DNA from: Collinsella sp.
Lineage (GTDB): Bacteria > Actinomycetota > Coriobacteriia > Coriobacteriales > Coriobacteriaceae
Reading direction: 5' to 3'
Assembly: GCA_018380195.1 (NCBI GenBank)
Contig: JAGZUC010000002.1
Span: forward strand, 62,001-126,000
DNA length: 64,000 nucleotides
Part shown: one piece after another, positions 25,314 to 34,310 of the stretch
How the letters are laid out: every line of letters begins with the position of its first letter
Numbering within the stretch: position 1 is the first letter of the stretch
The notes under the pieces: model-generated
Database searches by the model: none
The model's input: the letters and a program-made list of their open reading frames with translations, nothing else
What the model was told of the DNA's origin: nothing
Made by a program: the position numbers and the translations under genes

Positions 25314-26648
25314 CTACTCAGCAGCCTCCTCAAGCTCGGAGACATCAAACTCAAAGTCGTTACCCGGCAGGATGGCGTTAAGCACAATGCCCACCAGTGA
25401 GCCCGCGGCAATGCCGGACAGCGAAATGGTCACGCCGCCCAGCTCCAACACGATGGCGCCGGCGGTGCTGTACGCGATGCCGAGCGAAAGCACGAGCACC
25501 AGCGCGGCAACCAGCACGTTGCGGTTGTTCTGGAAATCGACCTGGTTCTCGATGAGGTTGCGGACGCCCACAGCGCTGATCATGCCGTAGAGCACGAGCG
25601 ACACACCGCCGATCACACACGCCGGCATGGCCGCAATGACAGCCGCGAACTTGGGGCAGAACGAAAGCACGATGGCGCAACACGCGGCAATTCGAATTAC
25701 GCGCGGGTCGAACACGCGCGTCAGGGCGAGCACGCCGGTGTTCTCACCATACGTAGTGTTGGCCGGAGCGCCAAAGAGCGAAGCCAGAATCGTGGCAAGG
25801 CCGTCGCCGCGCAGCGTGCGATGCAGACCGGGATCGGCAATGTAGTTGCGCTCGCAAGTCGAACCGATAGCAGAGATATCGCCGATATGCTCGATCATGG
25901 TCGCGAAGGCCAGCGGCATGATGGTGATGATGGCCGTCGTGGCAAGACCGCTATCGAACTGCGGCCCAAAGAGTGCAAACACGGTGTTGTCCCACACGAT
26001 GGGCAGACCGACCCACGGAGCGGCGGCAACGCCCGAGAAATCAACCTCGCCGAGCGCAGCCGCAACGGCATAGCTCACCACAACGCCCAGCAAAATCGGC
26101 ACGATCTTGACCATGCCACGGCCCCAGATGTTGCAGATGACGATAACGGCAACGCCAATGACAGCCACAAGCCAGTTGGTCTGGCAGTTAGCAATAGCGG
26201 AACTTGCCAGGATCAAGCCGATGGAAATGACGATGGGGCCAGTCACCACCGGCGGAAAGAAACGCATGACACGCTTGGCGCCAAACGCGCGGAAGAGCGC
26301 CGCCAGCACCGGATAGAGCAGACCGGCACAAGCTACGCCCAGGCAGGCGTAGGGCAAAAGCTCGGTCTCGCCGTTGGGCGCGATTGCGGCATAACCGGCA
26401 ATAAAGGCAAACGATGAGCCCAAAAATGCCGGCACCTTACCGCGCGACAGGAAGTGGAACAGCAGCGTGCCCAAGCCGGCAAACAAAAGCGTTGCCGATA
26501 CCGAGAGGCCGGTGAGCACGGGCACCAGCACGGTGGCGCCAAACATGGCAAACAGGTGCTGTAGGCCGAGCAGGAACATGCGCGGGCGGCCGAGCGACGA
26601 TGCGTCGTAGATGGCATCGCTGACGGCGGGCGTCGAGGACTGGGACAT
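25314..26648 (-). CDS. uraA: Uracil permease (NCS2, UraA-like)
   Basis: 444 residues from ATG 26648 with AAAGGAC upstream. About 14 membrane helices. UraA-type signatures include LLGLQHLFAMFGATVLVPVL at the N-terminus, FLGSSFAFI, PLAFATMIEHIGDI (substrate-binding Glu) and GAPANTTYGENTGVLALTRV. It imports uracil or a related base with protons. The C-terminus ends FEFDVSELEEAAE. Xanthine cannot be excluded, but the TYGEN motif favours uracil. Confidence 0.9.
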   Translation of the reverse strand: MSQSSTPAVSDAIYDASSLGRPRMFLLGLQHLFAMFGATVLVPVLTGLSVSATLLFAGLGTLLFHFLSRGKVPAFLGSSFAFIAGYAAIAPNGETELLPYACLGVACAGLLYPVLAALFRAFGAKRVMRFFPPVVTGPIVISIGLILASSAIANCQTNWLVAVIGVAVIVICNIWGRGMVKIVPILLGVVVSYAVAAALGEVDFSGVAAAPWVGLPIVWDNTVFALFGPQFDSGLATTAIITIMPLAFATMIEHIGDISAIGSTCERNYIADPGLHRTLRGDGLATILASLFGAPANTTYGENTGVLALTRVFDPRVIRIAACCAIVLSFCPKFAAVIAAMPACVIGGVSLVLYGMISAVGVRNLIENQVDFQNNRNVLVAALVLVLSLGIAYSTAGAIVLELGGVTISLSGIAAGSLVGIVLNAILPGNDFEFDVSELEEAAE

Positions 26649-26770
26649 GGATGTCCTTTCGAATGGAAGGGCGATCAGGCATATCGGATAACCTGCCCGA
26701 ACGATACGATCCGAACCATTGTACGCGATACACTATGCCTCGCACGCGCCGCCACCTGCAAACACTAGCG

Positions 26771-27904
26771 CTATTTCCAAACGCGCTCGGCAATGCGCTT
26801 GACCAGCGCGATCTTTGCCCATTGCTCATCCTCGGTCAGCTTGTTGCCAATCTCGCAGCTGGCAAAGCCGCACTGAGGCGACAGATACAGGTTCTCGAGC
26901 GGCACGTACTTTGCGGCTTCACGGATGCGCTCGACGATGGCATCCTCGTTCTCGAGCTCTGCCGCCTTGGTGGTTACCAAGCCCAGCACGACCTTCTTGC
27001 CCGGGGCAACGTACTTGAGCGGCTCAAAACCGCCGGCGCGCGGCGTATCGAACTCAAGGTAGAACGCGTCAACGTTCTCATGTACGAACAGGTACGGCGC
27101 AATGGGATCGTAACCACCCTCGAAGGCATACGTGGAGTGATAGTTGCCGCGGCACACGTGCGTGTTGATAACCAGATCGTCGGGCTTGCCCGCGATGGCG
27201 GCATTGTTGAGCGCCACGCCCAGCTCGCTCACCTTTTGCAGGTCAACCGGGCTCATGCCGGCCTTGGACACAAAGTCGGTATCGCAATAGATGCCCCAGG
27301 TGCAGTCATCAAATTGGATGTTGCGGCAGCCTGCTGCGTACAGGTCGGCGATCACCGTGCGATAAGCGGCCGCAATGGCGTCGGCAAGTTCCTCATCGGT
27401 CTTATAGACAGCGCGCAGGCTCTCCTGCTGGCCGTCGCAGCGGTCGAGCGTGACTTCGGAGAACGTCTGGATCGGCGCCGGAATGGTCTGGCGTGCGACC
27501 TGGCCCTCCCCCTCAAGCGCCTTGACGAACTTAAAATGCTCGACGAACGGGTGGTTCTCGCCGCTAATGGGACCAGTAACCACGGCGGTGTCGGCCGTCG
27601 TCTCCTCATCATGGAACATATAACCCGTGCGTGAGGTGCGGCGCTCAATGCCGTTAAGGCCCCACATAAAATCGAGGTGCCAGTAGCTGCGGCGGAACTC
27701 GCCATCGGTGATCACCTGCAGGCCGGCGGCCTTCTGCTTGGCCACCAAATCGCGAATGGCATCGTCCTCGACGGCCTTAAGGCCGGAAGCGTCGAGTTTA
27801 CCCGCGACATAGGCGGCACGGGCGTCCTTTACAGCCTGCGGACGAAGAAAGCTGCCGACGATATCGGCGCGAAACGGCGCGTTCGGTTGAATCGAAGTGC
27901 TCAT
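26771..27904 (-). CDS. MetE C-terminal-like methyltransferase (YxjG/YxjH family)
   Basis: 377 residues from ATG 27904 with GGGAG upstream. It corresponds to the catalytic half of cobalamin-independent methionine synthase: the N-terminal RADIVGSFLRP, then QVITDGEFRRSYWHLDF, and zinc ligands in NTHVCRGNY (His, Cys), FYLEFD (Glu) and SPQCGFAS (Cys). Proteins lacking the N-terminal MetE half are thought to make methionine with other methyl donors. A LysR regulator of the MtaR type lies just upstream, with two palindromes between them, supporting a methionine role. Confidence 0.88.
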   Translation of the reverse strand: MSTSIQPNAPFRADIVGSFLRPQAVKDARAAYVAGKLDASGLKAVEDDAIRDLVAKQKAAGLQVITDGEFRRSYWHLDFMWGLNGIERRTSRTGYMFHDEETTADTAVVTGPISGENHPFVEHFKFVKALEGEGQVARQTIPAPIQTFSEVTLDRCDGQQESLRAVYKTDEELADAIAAAYRTVIADLYAAGCRNIQFDDCTWGIYCDTDFVSKAGMSPVDLQKVSELGVALNNAAIAGKPDDLVINTHVCRGNYHSTYAFEGGYDPIAPYLFVHENVDAFYLEFDTPRAGGFEPLKYVAPGKKVVLGLVTTKAAELENEDAIVERIREAAKYVPLENLYLSPQCGFASCEIGNKLTEDEQWAKIALVKRIAERVWK

Positions 27905-27944
27905 AGATATCTCCCTTTGCATTGGTTGCTTTACCGGGACAGAG

Positions 27945-28013
27945 TATGAGCGCTCATATGACCATCGTAAAATATACGTTTATAACAGTTTGATATAGAT
28001 GTTTCCTATATCA
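27945..28013. promoter_or_regulatory. Two palindromic operators upstream of the MetE-like gene
   Basis: TATGAGCGCTCATA is a perfect palindrome at 27945-27958. TGATATAG (27991-27998) and CTATATCA (28006-28013) form a second, interrupted palindrome with a 7-base spacer. Both lie between the LysR gene and the MetE-like gene; the second fits a LysR box. Confidence 0.65.
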
Positions 28014-28059
28014 GTCTGGACTGTCATAAAGAGACTTGAACCGTGCGGAGCACAGCAGC

Positions 28060-28956
28060 CTAGATATGCTGACGAATCGCGTCGATATAGGCCCGACCGT
28101 AGCGCGTAAGCGTCGTGTTCTTGCGCGTGATGATGCCAATCTCCATGTACTCGTCCACGTCGAGCGGAATCGAGATAATGCCGGGGCCGTTGAGCTCGTG
28201 GCTGATCACGCCCGAGCATACCGTGTAGCCGTTGAGGCCCATGGCCAAATTGAACAACGTCGCACGGTCGCGCACGCGGATATTTTTGCGACGCTCGAAC
28301 GTCGAGGTCAGCTCCTCGGAATAGTAAAACGAGTTGTAGCTGCCCTGCTCGTAGGACAGGAACGGGTAGTCTTCCAGATCCTCGAGCGTCACGCTGGAGC
28401 GGTCCGCCAGCGGATGGTCGGCGCAGACGAAGACATGCGGCGTGGCGCAGAAGAGTCCTTCGAACACGAGCTCGTTGGCCACCAGCATGCGCTCGATGAC
28501 CTCGCGGTTGTGCTCGGACAGATATAGGATGCCCAGCTCGCTTTTCATGTGCGCGACATCCTCGATAATCTCGTGGGTCTGTTCCTCGCGCAGGGTAAAG
28601 TCGTAGCGCGCGGCATCGAACTCGCGGATCACGTCGACAAACGCGTTGACGGCAAAGGAATAATGCTGGCAGCTCACACTAAAGTGCGGCACCTGCTCGG
28701 ATGCGCCCTTGTACTTGCCCTCGAGCAGGTCGGCCTGGTCGAGTACCTGGCGCGCATAGCCCAAGAAGGTCTCGCCTTCCTCGGACACAATGACGCCCTT
28801 GTTGGTGCGCTCAAAGATGTGCACACCCATCTCGTTTTCGAGATCGCGAATCGACGCGGTAATCGAAGGCTGCGACACAAAGAGCCGGCGCGAGGCCTCG
28901 GTAATGCTGCCGCATTCGGCAACTTTGACGACATATCTGAGCTGCTGGAGCTTCAT
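28060..28956 (-). CDS. LysR-family regulator, MtaR/CmbR-like
   Basis: 298 residues from ATG 28956 with AAGGAGA upstream. The N-terminus MKLQQLRYVVKVAECGSITE, then SQPSITASIRDLENEMG, is characteristic of LysR regulators of sulfur amino acid genes such as MtaR and CmbR. A standard effector-binding domain follows. It is 10 bases after the HAD gene, so both may be cotranscribed, and it lies directly upstream of the MetE-like gene it probably controls. Confidence 0.85.
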   Translation of the reverse strand: MKLQQLRYVVKVAECGSITEASRRLFVSQPSITASIRDLENEMGVHIFERTNKGVIVSEEGETFLGYARQVLDQADLLEGKYKGASEQVPHFSVSCQHYSFAVNAFVDVIREFDAARYDFTLREEQTHEIIEDVAHMKSELGILYLSEHNREVIERMLVANELVFEGLFCATPHVFVCADHPLADRSSVTLEDLEDYPFLSYEQGSYNSFYYSEELTSTFERRKNIRVRDRATLFNLAMGLNGYTVCSGVISHELNGPGIISIPLDVDEYMEIGIITRKNTTLTRYGRAYIDAIRQHI

Positions 28957-28966
28957 GGCTGTCTCC

Positions 28967-29875
28967 TTAGCTGTTAGTGAGATTCGCGTCGGCAGTACCC
29001 GGCAGGCGCATAAACGGCGGCATCTCCCCCGTCGCGGCGCAGGCGGCAATCTGATGCAGGACTCCGGCGACCGCATCATCCACCGCGGCGCCGATATGCC
29101 AGCGCGCGGCAGCCGTGACGGCCTCGTTGGCATTGGCGACTGCAACGGAGTTGGGAACGGCATCGATCATGGGCAGATCGTTATCGGAATCGCCAAATAC
29201 GGCCACCTCGTCGGGCGTCAGGCTCAAGGCGCGCGCCAGCTCCAGCGCAGCGCAGCCCTTGTCCCAACCATCCGGAAGGATGTCGAACAGGCGCACTCGG
29301 TTGTTGGGAAACACAAGCGAGAGTTCCGGCACCTCAACGGCAACGCGCTCGCGTAGCTCCGCGAGCTCCTCACGCGAACGGGCACTCCAGATATTCGCCT
29401 TAAACACCGGCGCGCCATCGACGACGGGACGACACGGGGCCTCTTCGCCTTTGAGCCACGCATTGCCGCCCGACTCCATAGCGCGACGCACACGCTCGGG
29501 ATTGCTCGTCACGCAATAGGCATCGTTGCCCCAAAAGTCATCGCCCAGGCTGTAGACTTTTAGAAATGTATCGTCGGTCTCTTGCTCCAGATAGTCAGCC
29601 AAACGCATCAGAGCATCGTTGTCGATTGCGCGCGAAGCGACTACTTCGCCGTCGACAAACATCACCTGGCCGTTACAGAACGCACCGGTCGAAAAACACT
29701 CGGAACGGTTTTTGAACATCCAGCCCATCGCGGACGGCTGACGACCCGAAACCGGCCCAAAGTGCAGACCCGCCGCCTGCATGGCATGAACACCCTCAAT
29801 GGCGTAGTCGCTGGCGCCGTCATGCCCGGCTGGAATCAGTGTATCGTCCATATCGGTCAGCACAAGTTTAATCAT
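28967..29875 (-). CDS. HAD-superfamily phosphatase (Cof-type)
   Basis: 302 residues from ATG 29875. Motif 1 TDMDDTLIPAG gives the nucleophile Asp and acid/base Asp. Motif 2 is probably GPVSGRQPS, and motif 4 is FGDSDNDLPMIDAV. A C2-type cap lies between them. Cof-like HAD proteins dephosphorylate sugar phosphates or cofactors; the substrate is unknown. Likely cotranscribed with the LysR gene 10 bases downstream. Confidence 0.88.
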   Translation of the reverse strand: MIKLVLTDMDDTLIPAGHDGASDYAIEGVHAMQAAGLHFGPVSGRQPSAMGWMFKNRSECFSTGAFCNGQVMFVDGEVVASRAIDNDALMRLADYLEQETDDTFLKVYSLGDDFWGNDAYCVTSNPERVRRAMESGGNAWLKGEEAPCRPVVDGAPVFKANIWSARSREELAELRERVAVEVPELSLVFPNNRVRLFDILPDGWDKGCAALELARALSLTPDEVAVFGDSDNDLPMIDAVPNSVAVANANEAVTAAARWHIGAAVDDAVAGVLHQIAACAATGEMPPFMRLPGTADANLTNS

Positions 29876-29912
29876 AAGGCCCCCATTCGTATCGGTCCTA
29901 CCTATTGTAACG

Positions 29913-29947
29913 ACCTGCCAAAATAAACCTGTCCCTTTTTGGCAGGT
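29913..29947. repeat. Short palindromic repeat, CCAAAATAAACCTGTCCC family, copy 1
   Basis: ACCTGCCA and TGGCAGGT arms around AAATAAACCTGTCCCTTTT. The internal 25 bases are identical to the copy at 45943-45977. Confidence 0.8.
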
Positions 29948-29976
29948 GCGCTAGTATAGGGAACAACAGATTCGAT

Positions 29977-30068
29977 GCGGGAGTGCCGGCGGTGCAAACC
30001 ACAAGGCTGAGAGGGCATGGGGCCCAATCCTTTGAACCTGTCAGTTAATGCTGGCGTAGGGAGCATGC
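29977..30068 (+). ncRNA. TPP (THI-box) riboswitch
   Basis: The conserved parts are in order: GCGGGAGTGCC, the CTGAGAGGGCATGGG core, ACCCTTTGAACCTG-like helix sequence (CCTTTGAACCTGTCAGTTAA) and GCTGGCGTAGGGAGCATGC. A hairpin terminator follows at 30079, so thiamine pyrophosphate probably ends transcription before thiM. It controls the thiM-UPF0045-thiE operon. Confidence 0.96.
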
Positions 30069-30078
30069 CGCCTTTACA

Positions 30079-30108
30079 GGGGCGCTGTCTATGCACAGCG
30101 CCCCTTTT
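30079..30108 (+). terminator. Riboswitch-controlled terminator
   Basis: GGGGCGCTGT-CTATGC-ACAGCGCCCC-TTTT, 10 bases after the riboswitch and before the thiM ribosome binding site. Confidence 0.85.
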
Positions 30109-30130
30109 CTATGCCAAGGAGGCATGTGCA

Positions 30131-30970
30131 GTGATTGATTCGGAACAGCTTAAGCAACATATGGTCAAGGCCGTAGAGGAAATTCGCGCCACCAATCCGA
30201 TGGCCGGCTCCATCACCAACACGGTGACGATCGACTTTGTCGCCAACGCACAGCTCGCCGTGGGCGGATCGGCCGCCATGGTCTATCTGCCCGACGAGGG
30301 CGAAGCGCTCGTTGCCGGCGGCGGCGCCATCTATCTCAACATGGGCACGCTCTTCCCTATCTACGAGCAGACGATTCCCCGCGCGGCGAAGGCGGCACAC
30401 GACGCCGGCAAGCCCTGGGTGCTCGATCCGGTGGGCCTGGGTATCGGCAGCCTGCGCACCCAGCTGGTAAACGAGCTCAAGCAGTACAAGCCCGCCATCG
30501 TGCGCGGCAACGCCTCCGAGATTATCGCACTCGCCGGCCTGTGGGGTCTTGAGGGCGAGGCGGCTGATCTGAGCCGCGTGCGTGGTGTCGATACCACCGA
30601 CACGGTCGACGCCGCCCGCGATGCCGCCGTGGCGCTCGCTCGCCACACCGGTGGCGCCGTTGTGGTCTCGGGCGAAGTCGACCTAATCACCGACGGCACG
30701 ACGGTGGCCAAGTCTCACGGCGGCAGCCCGCTCATGTCCAAGATCACCGGCTGCGGCTGCTCGCAGGGCGGCGTGCTGGCCGTGTATGCCTGCGCCGCCG
30801 ACCCGTTTACGGCAGCCGTCTGCGGCACCGCCGTCTACAACGTGGCCGGCACGCGTGCCGCCGCTGTCGCCGACGCCCCGGCAAGCTTTAAGGTCGCCTT
30901 TATCGACGAGCTCTACCGCGCAACCGCCCAAGACATCGCCGATAACCGACTCGAGCTCGAGGAGGCATAG
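30131..30970 (+). CDS. thiM: Hydroxyethylthiazole kinase ThiM
   Basis: 279 residues from GTG 30131 with AAGGAGG upstream. It phosphorylates the thiazole moiety for thiamine salvage. Family features are GSITNTVTIDFVAN, ALLAVGGSAAM-like substrate site (LAVGGSAAMVY), PWVLDPVGLG, IVRGNASEI and the ATP/anion site SKITGCGCSQGG with its conserved Cys. First gene of a TPP-controlled operon. Confidence 0.95.
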   Translation: MIDSEQLKQHMVKAVEEIRATNPMAGSITNTVTIDFVANAQLAVGGSAAMVYLPDEGEALVAGGGAIYLNMGTLFPIYEQTIPRAAKAAHDAGKPWVLDPVGLGIGSLRTQLVNELKQYKPAIVRGNASEIIALAGLWGLEGEAADLSRVRGVDTTDTVDAARDAAVALARHTGGAVVVSGEVDLITDGTTVAKSHGGSPLMSKITGCGCSQGGVLAVYACAADPFTAAVCGTAVYNVAGTRAAAVADAPASFKVAFIDELYRATAQDIADNRLELEEA

Positions 30971-30973
30971 GCC

Positions 30974-31315
30974 ATGTCCGAGCCCGCAACCAATGCCGGC
31001 ATGAACACGCTCGTCGCCGTGGCCATCGCCCCGTGCGGCACCGGCGATGAGCTATCCGCCGAGGTCGCCGAGGTCGTGCGTGTCATTCGCGAGAGCGGCC
31101 TGCCCAACCGCACCACCTCCATGTTCACCGAGATCGAGGGCGACTGGGACGAGGTCATGCAGGTCGTGCGCGACGCAACCTTTGTGTTGGCGAGCAAGGG
31201 CATCCGCACCGAAGTCGTGCTCAAAGCCGATATTCGACCCGGATTTACCGACACCATGACCGGCAAACTCGAGCGCATGGAAGCACAGATCAAAAAGCAG
31301 GAGGAAGCACGATGA
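30974..31315 (+). CDS. UPF0045/YkoF-like thiamine-binding protein
   Basis: 113 residues from ATG 30974. The sequence AVAIAPCGTGDELSAEVAEV and SMFTEIEGDWDEVMQVVRDA matches the MTH1187/YkoF-type fold, whose members bind thiamine or thiazole-like ligands. It overlaps thiE by 4 bases (ATGA), and its place between thiM and thiE supports a thiamine-salvage role. No catalytic residues are recognisable. Confidence 0.85.
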   Translation: MSEPATNAGMNTLVAVAIAPCGTGDELSAEVAEVVRVIRESGLPNRTTSMFTEIEGDWDEVMQVVRDATFVLASKGIRTEVVLKADIRPGFTDTMTGKLERMEAQIKKQEEAR

Positions 31316-32007
31316 GCATCCGCGACAACCTTGATATCTCGGCCTATCTGGTACTCGGCCCCGAAAACACGCTCGGGCGCCCCGTGGGCGATGTGGTGGC
31401 CCAGGCGCTCGACGCCGGCTTTACCTGCATCCAGGTGCGCTCCAAGGTGGCAAGCGCCCGCGAGATCATTGCGCTGACCGGCGACGCCGCGCAGGCAATC
31501 GCTCAGGCCGGCAAGACCGGTCAGGTCGCCTTGCTGATCGACGACCGTCTGGACTGTGTGCTTGCCGCGCGCGAGCAGGGTATTGCTGTCGACGGCGTGC
31601 ACGTGGGCCAAAGCGATATTCCCGTCGAGGTCTGTCGCAAGTTGCTGGGCCCCGACGCCATCGTGGGCCTTTCGGCCCGTTGCGAGGAGATGCTCAAGTA
31701 CGTCAAGACCGCCGATATGAGTTTGGTCGACTACCTTGGCATCGGCCCACTCCACGAGACCGAGACCAAGCGCGACTGCGGACGCGCGGCCGACGGCTCT
31801 ATCATCACCAAGAGCTTTGAGGACCTGGCCGCGCTCCATGCGGCAAGCCCCGTGCCCATCGTGGTGGGCGGCGGCGTCAAGACGGCCGACCTTCCGCAGC
31901 TCAAGGCTACCGGCGTCGACGGCTTCTTTGTGGTGAGTGCCGTCTGCAGCGCCGATGACCCCTACGCCGCGGCCAAGGAGCTCGTAGACACCTGGCAGCA
32001 GGCATAG
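31312..32007 (+). CDS. thiE: Thiamine phosphate synthase ThiE
   Basis: 231 residues from ATG 31312, overlapping the previous gene by 4 bases. It joins hydroxymethylpyrimidine diphosphate and thiazole phosphate. TIM-barrel features include FTCIQVRSK, the phosphate/Mg site LLIDDRLDCVLAA, GVHVGQSDIPV, DYLGIGPLHETETK and IVVGGGVKTADL. Last gene of the operon, followed by a terminator. Confidence 0.95.
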   Translation: MSIRDNLDISAYLVLGPENTLGRPVGDVVAQALDAGFTCIQVRSKVASAREIIALTGDAAQAIAQAGKTGQVALLIDDRLDCVLAAREQGIAVDGVHVGQSDIPVEVCRKLLGPDAIVGLSARCEEMLKYVKTADMSLVDYLGIGPLHETETKRDCGRAADGSIITKSFEDLAALHAASPVPIVVGGGVKTADLPQLKATGVDGFFVVSAVCSADDPYAAAKELVDTWQQA

Positions 32008-32052
32008 GCATAAGCCGAGCAGTTGCTCCGCGGCCCCATAACTTCAGCAATG

Positions 32053-32097
32053 GAAAACGCATCCCAGTTTGGACGTCCATTCTGGGATGCGCTTTCC
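32053..32097. terminator. Bidirectional terminator after thiE
   Basis: GAAAACGCATCCCAG, loop, CTGGGATGCGCTTTCC, lying between thiE and the convergent patatin gene. Confidence 0.75.
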
Positions 32098-32119
32098 GCT
32101 GAGCACGCGGCAGTTTGCC

Positions 32120-32989
32120 CTACTCTGCCAGATATGCCTCCAGTGCCGGCAAGGTCGCCTCCGCATCGCGGCGACCAATCTGGTAGATGCGTTCAAGTTC
32201 ATCGGGCTCGCGACACAGCGACGGCACCTTCACCGATTCGCTCGGCCGCACCACAAAGATCTCGCCGGCAGCCTCGCGACGTGCCAGGTCATCGAGCGTG
32301 GTATTGTAGACCTCATGCCGATGCTCAAGCGCTGCGACAAACTCCGGATAGTGACGGAACACGCGTCGCAGCATGGGCATCACGCTGTTGGGCTGCTTCA
32401 CAAAGCCCGCTGGCTGCGTGAGTACCACGATATTGCGGTCATACCCCTGCGCAAACAGCCATGCGCTGGGAATAGAATCAGCCACGCCACCATCCAGATA
32501 CTTATGCCCGTCAATAGCAACGGGACGCGTCGCCACGGGAATTGCCGACGACGCCCGGATCCACTCGATATCGCGCTCGTCGCCATACGGCAGATCGTGA
32601 TAGACGGCCTTGCCCGTCTCGATATCGGTACACACGCACGTAAACCGCATGGGGCAGGCGCGATATGTCTCCAAATCGATGGGATCGCGCTCGATGGGCA
32701 CCTCGTGATAGGCAAAATCGGCATTGAACATGTCGCCGGTTCGCAACCAGCTCGTCACGCTCGCATAGCGCTTATCGGCACAATAGGCTTTGTTGTAGCG
32801 AATGGCGCGGCCGATCTGGCGCGATTTAAAGTTGTAGCCAAACGCCGCGCCCGCCGAGACACCCACCATATGGTCGCAAGTCAAACCGTGCTCCATCCAA
32901 ACGTCGAGCACGCCCGCCGTATACATACCGCGGTAGCCGCCTCCCTCGAGCGCAAGCCCCACCGTGTGTGATGTCTCCGGCTGTGTCAT
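32120..32989 (-). CDS. Patatin-like phospholipase
   Basis: 289 residues from ATG 32989. The oxyanion loop is EGGGYRGMYTAG, the nucleophile Ser is in GVSAGAAFG (about residue 45), and the dyad Asp is in YLDGGVADS. Such enzymes are Ser-Asp dyad acyl hydrolases. There is no signal peptide, so it is cytoplasmic or peripheral. The wider family resembles YjjU of E. coli. The 32990-33247 gap upstream has no gene and shows only a possible GATAAT promoter element for the next gene. Confidence 0.9.
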   Translation of the reverse strand: MTQPETSHTVGLALEGGGYRGMYTAGVLDVWMEHGLTCDHMVGVSAGAAFGYNFKSRQIGRAIRYNKAYCADKRYASVTSWLRTGDMFNADFAYHEVPIERDPIDLETYRACPMRFTCVCTDIETGKAVYHDLPYGDERDIEWIRASSAIPVATRPVAIDGHKYLDGGVADSIPSAWLFAQGYDRNIVVLTQPAGFVKQPNSVMPMLRRVFRHYPEFVAALEHRHEVYNTTLDDLARREAAGEIFVVRPSESVKVPSLCREPDELERIYQIGRRDAEATLPALEAYLAE

Positions 32990-33247
32990 GCAACCATCTC
33001 CGTTCCCATGCTTTTGAACTCAACAAGTATATCTGTCAACGTATGCCGTCAAAAACGTGTTTATAAGCATTTATCGAACGTTTCCCAATGCATTCCCCAT
33101 GCCGTACCGCAATGCCCCTAGATGGCCTTAGGCATGAACGCCCTTAAGAACGTTGCGGGATAAACATCGCCCGCACCATGCCGACGTCATCGCACGCAAC
33201 GTGAGATAATTCTCAGCAGAATTCACCGATAGCAGAGGGAGTTTGTG

Positions 33248-33871
33248 ATGAAGGTTCTTTTAGTCAACGGTAGCCCCAAGGCAAACGGCAACACTGCCCG
33301 CGCACTCGCCGAGATCGCAGAGCAGCTCAATGCCGAAGGCATTGATACCGAGGTGTTTCAGCTAGGCGCCAAGCCCATTCGCGATTGCATCGGTTGCGGT
33401 CAGTGCGGCAAGCTTGGCGGACGCTGCACCTTTGACGACGACGTGGTGAACGAGCTCATCGCTGCCGCCGAGCAGGCAGACGGCTTTGTCTTTGGCTCGC
33501 CCGTCTACTACGCGCATCCCAGCGGACGCATCCTTTCGGCCCTCGATCGCGCCTTCTATGCCGGCAGCAAGGCCTTTGCACACAAGCCGGGCGCTGCCGT
33601 CGCTGTCGCCCGTCGCGGCGGCACGTCAACGACCTTCGACGTACTCAACAAGTACTTCACCATCAACCAGATGCCCGTGGTTGCCTCCACGTACTGGAAC
33701 AACGTGTTTGGCGCCATGCCGGGCGAGGCCGCCCAAGACGCCGAGGGCCTGGCCACCATGCGCAACATCGGCAAGAACATGGCCTGGCTCCTGCATTGTA
33801 TCGAGGCAGGACAGGCCGCCGGCATCGAAGCCCCCGAAGCCGATCGCGAGCGCACCAACTTTATCAGGTAG
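33248..33871 (+). CDS. Flavodoxin-fold FMN reductase / iron-sulfur flavoprotein
   Basis: 207 residues from ATG 33248 with AGAGGGAG upstream (a GTG one codon earlier is possible). FMN-binding loop LVNGSPKANGNTARA at the N-terminus; DCIGCGQCGKLGGRC contains a Cys cluster as in iron-sulfur flavoproteins; GSPVYYAHPSGRI binds the flavin. It is a redox protein of anaerobes, with an unknown electron partner. It is 14 bases upstream of an ArsC/Spx-like gene. Confidence 0.87.
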   Translation: MKVLLVNGSPKANGNTARALAEIAEQLNAEGIDTEVFQLGAKPIRDCIGCGQCGKLGGRCTFDDDVVNELIAAAEQADGFVFGSPVYYAHPSGRILSALDRAFYAGSKAFAHKPGAAVAVARRGGTSTTFDVLNKYFTINQMPVVASTYWNNVFGAMPGEAAQDAEGLATMRNIGKNMAWLLHCIEAGQAAGIEAPEADRERTNFIR

Positions 33872-33885
33872 AACGGCGGAACAAA

Positions 33886-34224
33886 ATGATTCAGATTTTT
33901 GGCACCAAGAAGTCCTTCGACACCAAGAAGGCGCAGCGTTATTTTAAGGAGCGCCGCATTAAGGTGCAGTTTATTGACCTTAAGGAAAAGGAGATGAGCA
34001 AGGGCGAGCTCACGAGCGTGATGCAGGCGGTCGGCGGTATCGACAAGCTGCTCAACCCCAAGGCCAAGGACGAGGAGACGCGCGCGCTCATTCAGCATCT
34101 CACCCCCAGTCAGCGCTTCGACAAGCTGCTCGAGAACCAGCAGGTCTTGGCCGAGCCCATCGTGCGCAACGGCAAAAAGGCCACCGTCGGTTATTGCCCC
34201 GATGTATGGGGAGCCTGGGAGTAG
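33886..34224 (+). CDS. ArsC/Spx-family protein without the N-terminal cysteine
   Basis: 112 residues from ATG 33886. The thioredoxin-like ArsC/Spx fold is recognised from IFGTKKSFDTKKAQRYF and IDLKEKEMSKGELTSV, then LLEPIVRNGKKA-like LAEPIVRNGKKATVGY. In the usual active site the residue after KK is Cys; here it is Ser, and the only Cys is in the late GYCPDVW. Arsenate reduction by the standard mechanism is therefore unlikely. Downstream partner of the flavoprotein gene. Confidence 0.82.
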   Translation: MIQIFGTKKSFDTKKAQRYFKERRIKVQFIDLKEKEMSKGELTSVMQAVGGIDKLLNPKAKDEETRALIQHLTPSQRFDKLLENQQVLAEPIVRNGKKATVGYCPDVWGAWE

Positions 34225-34310
34225 CTTGTGTTATTTGCCGGCGCGTGGGTATAAGAGCAGGCGTTTGGCATAAGATTCAACTGTAAGCCATGTCTAACAA
34301 AGGAGGGCAC

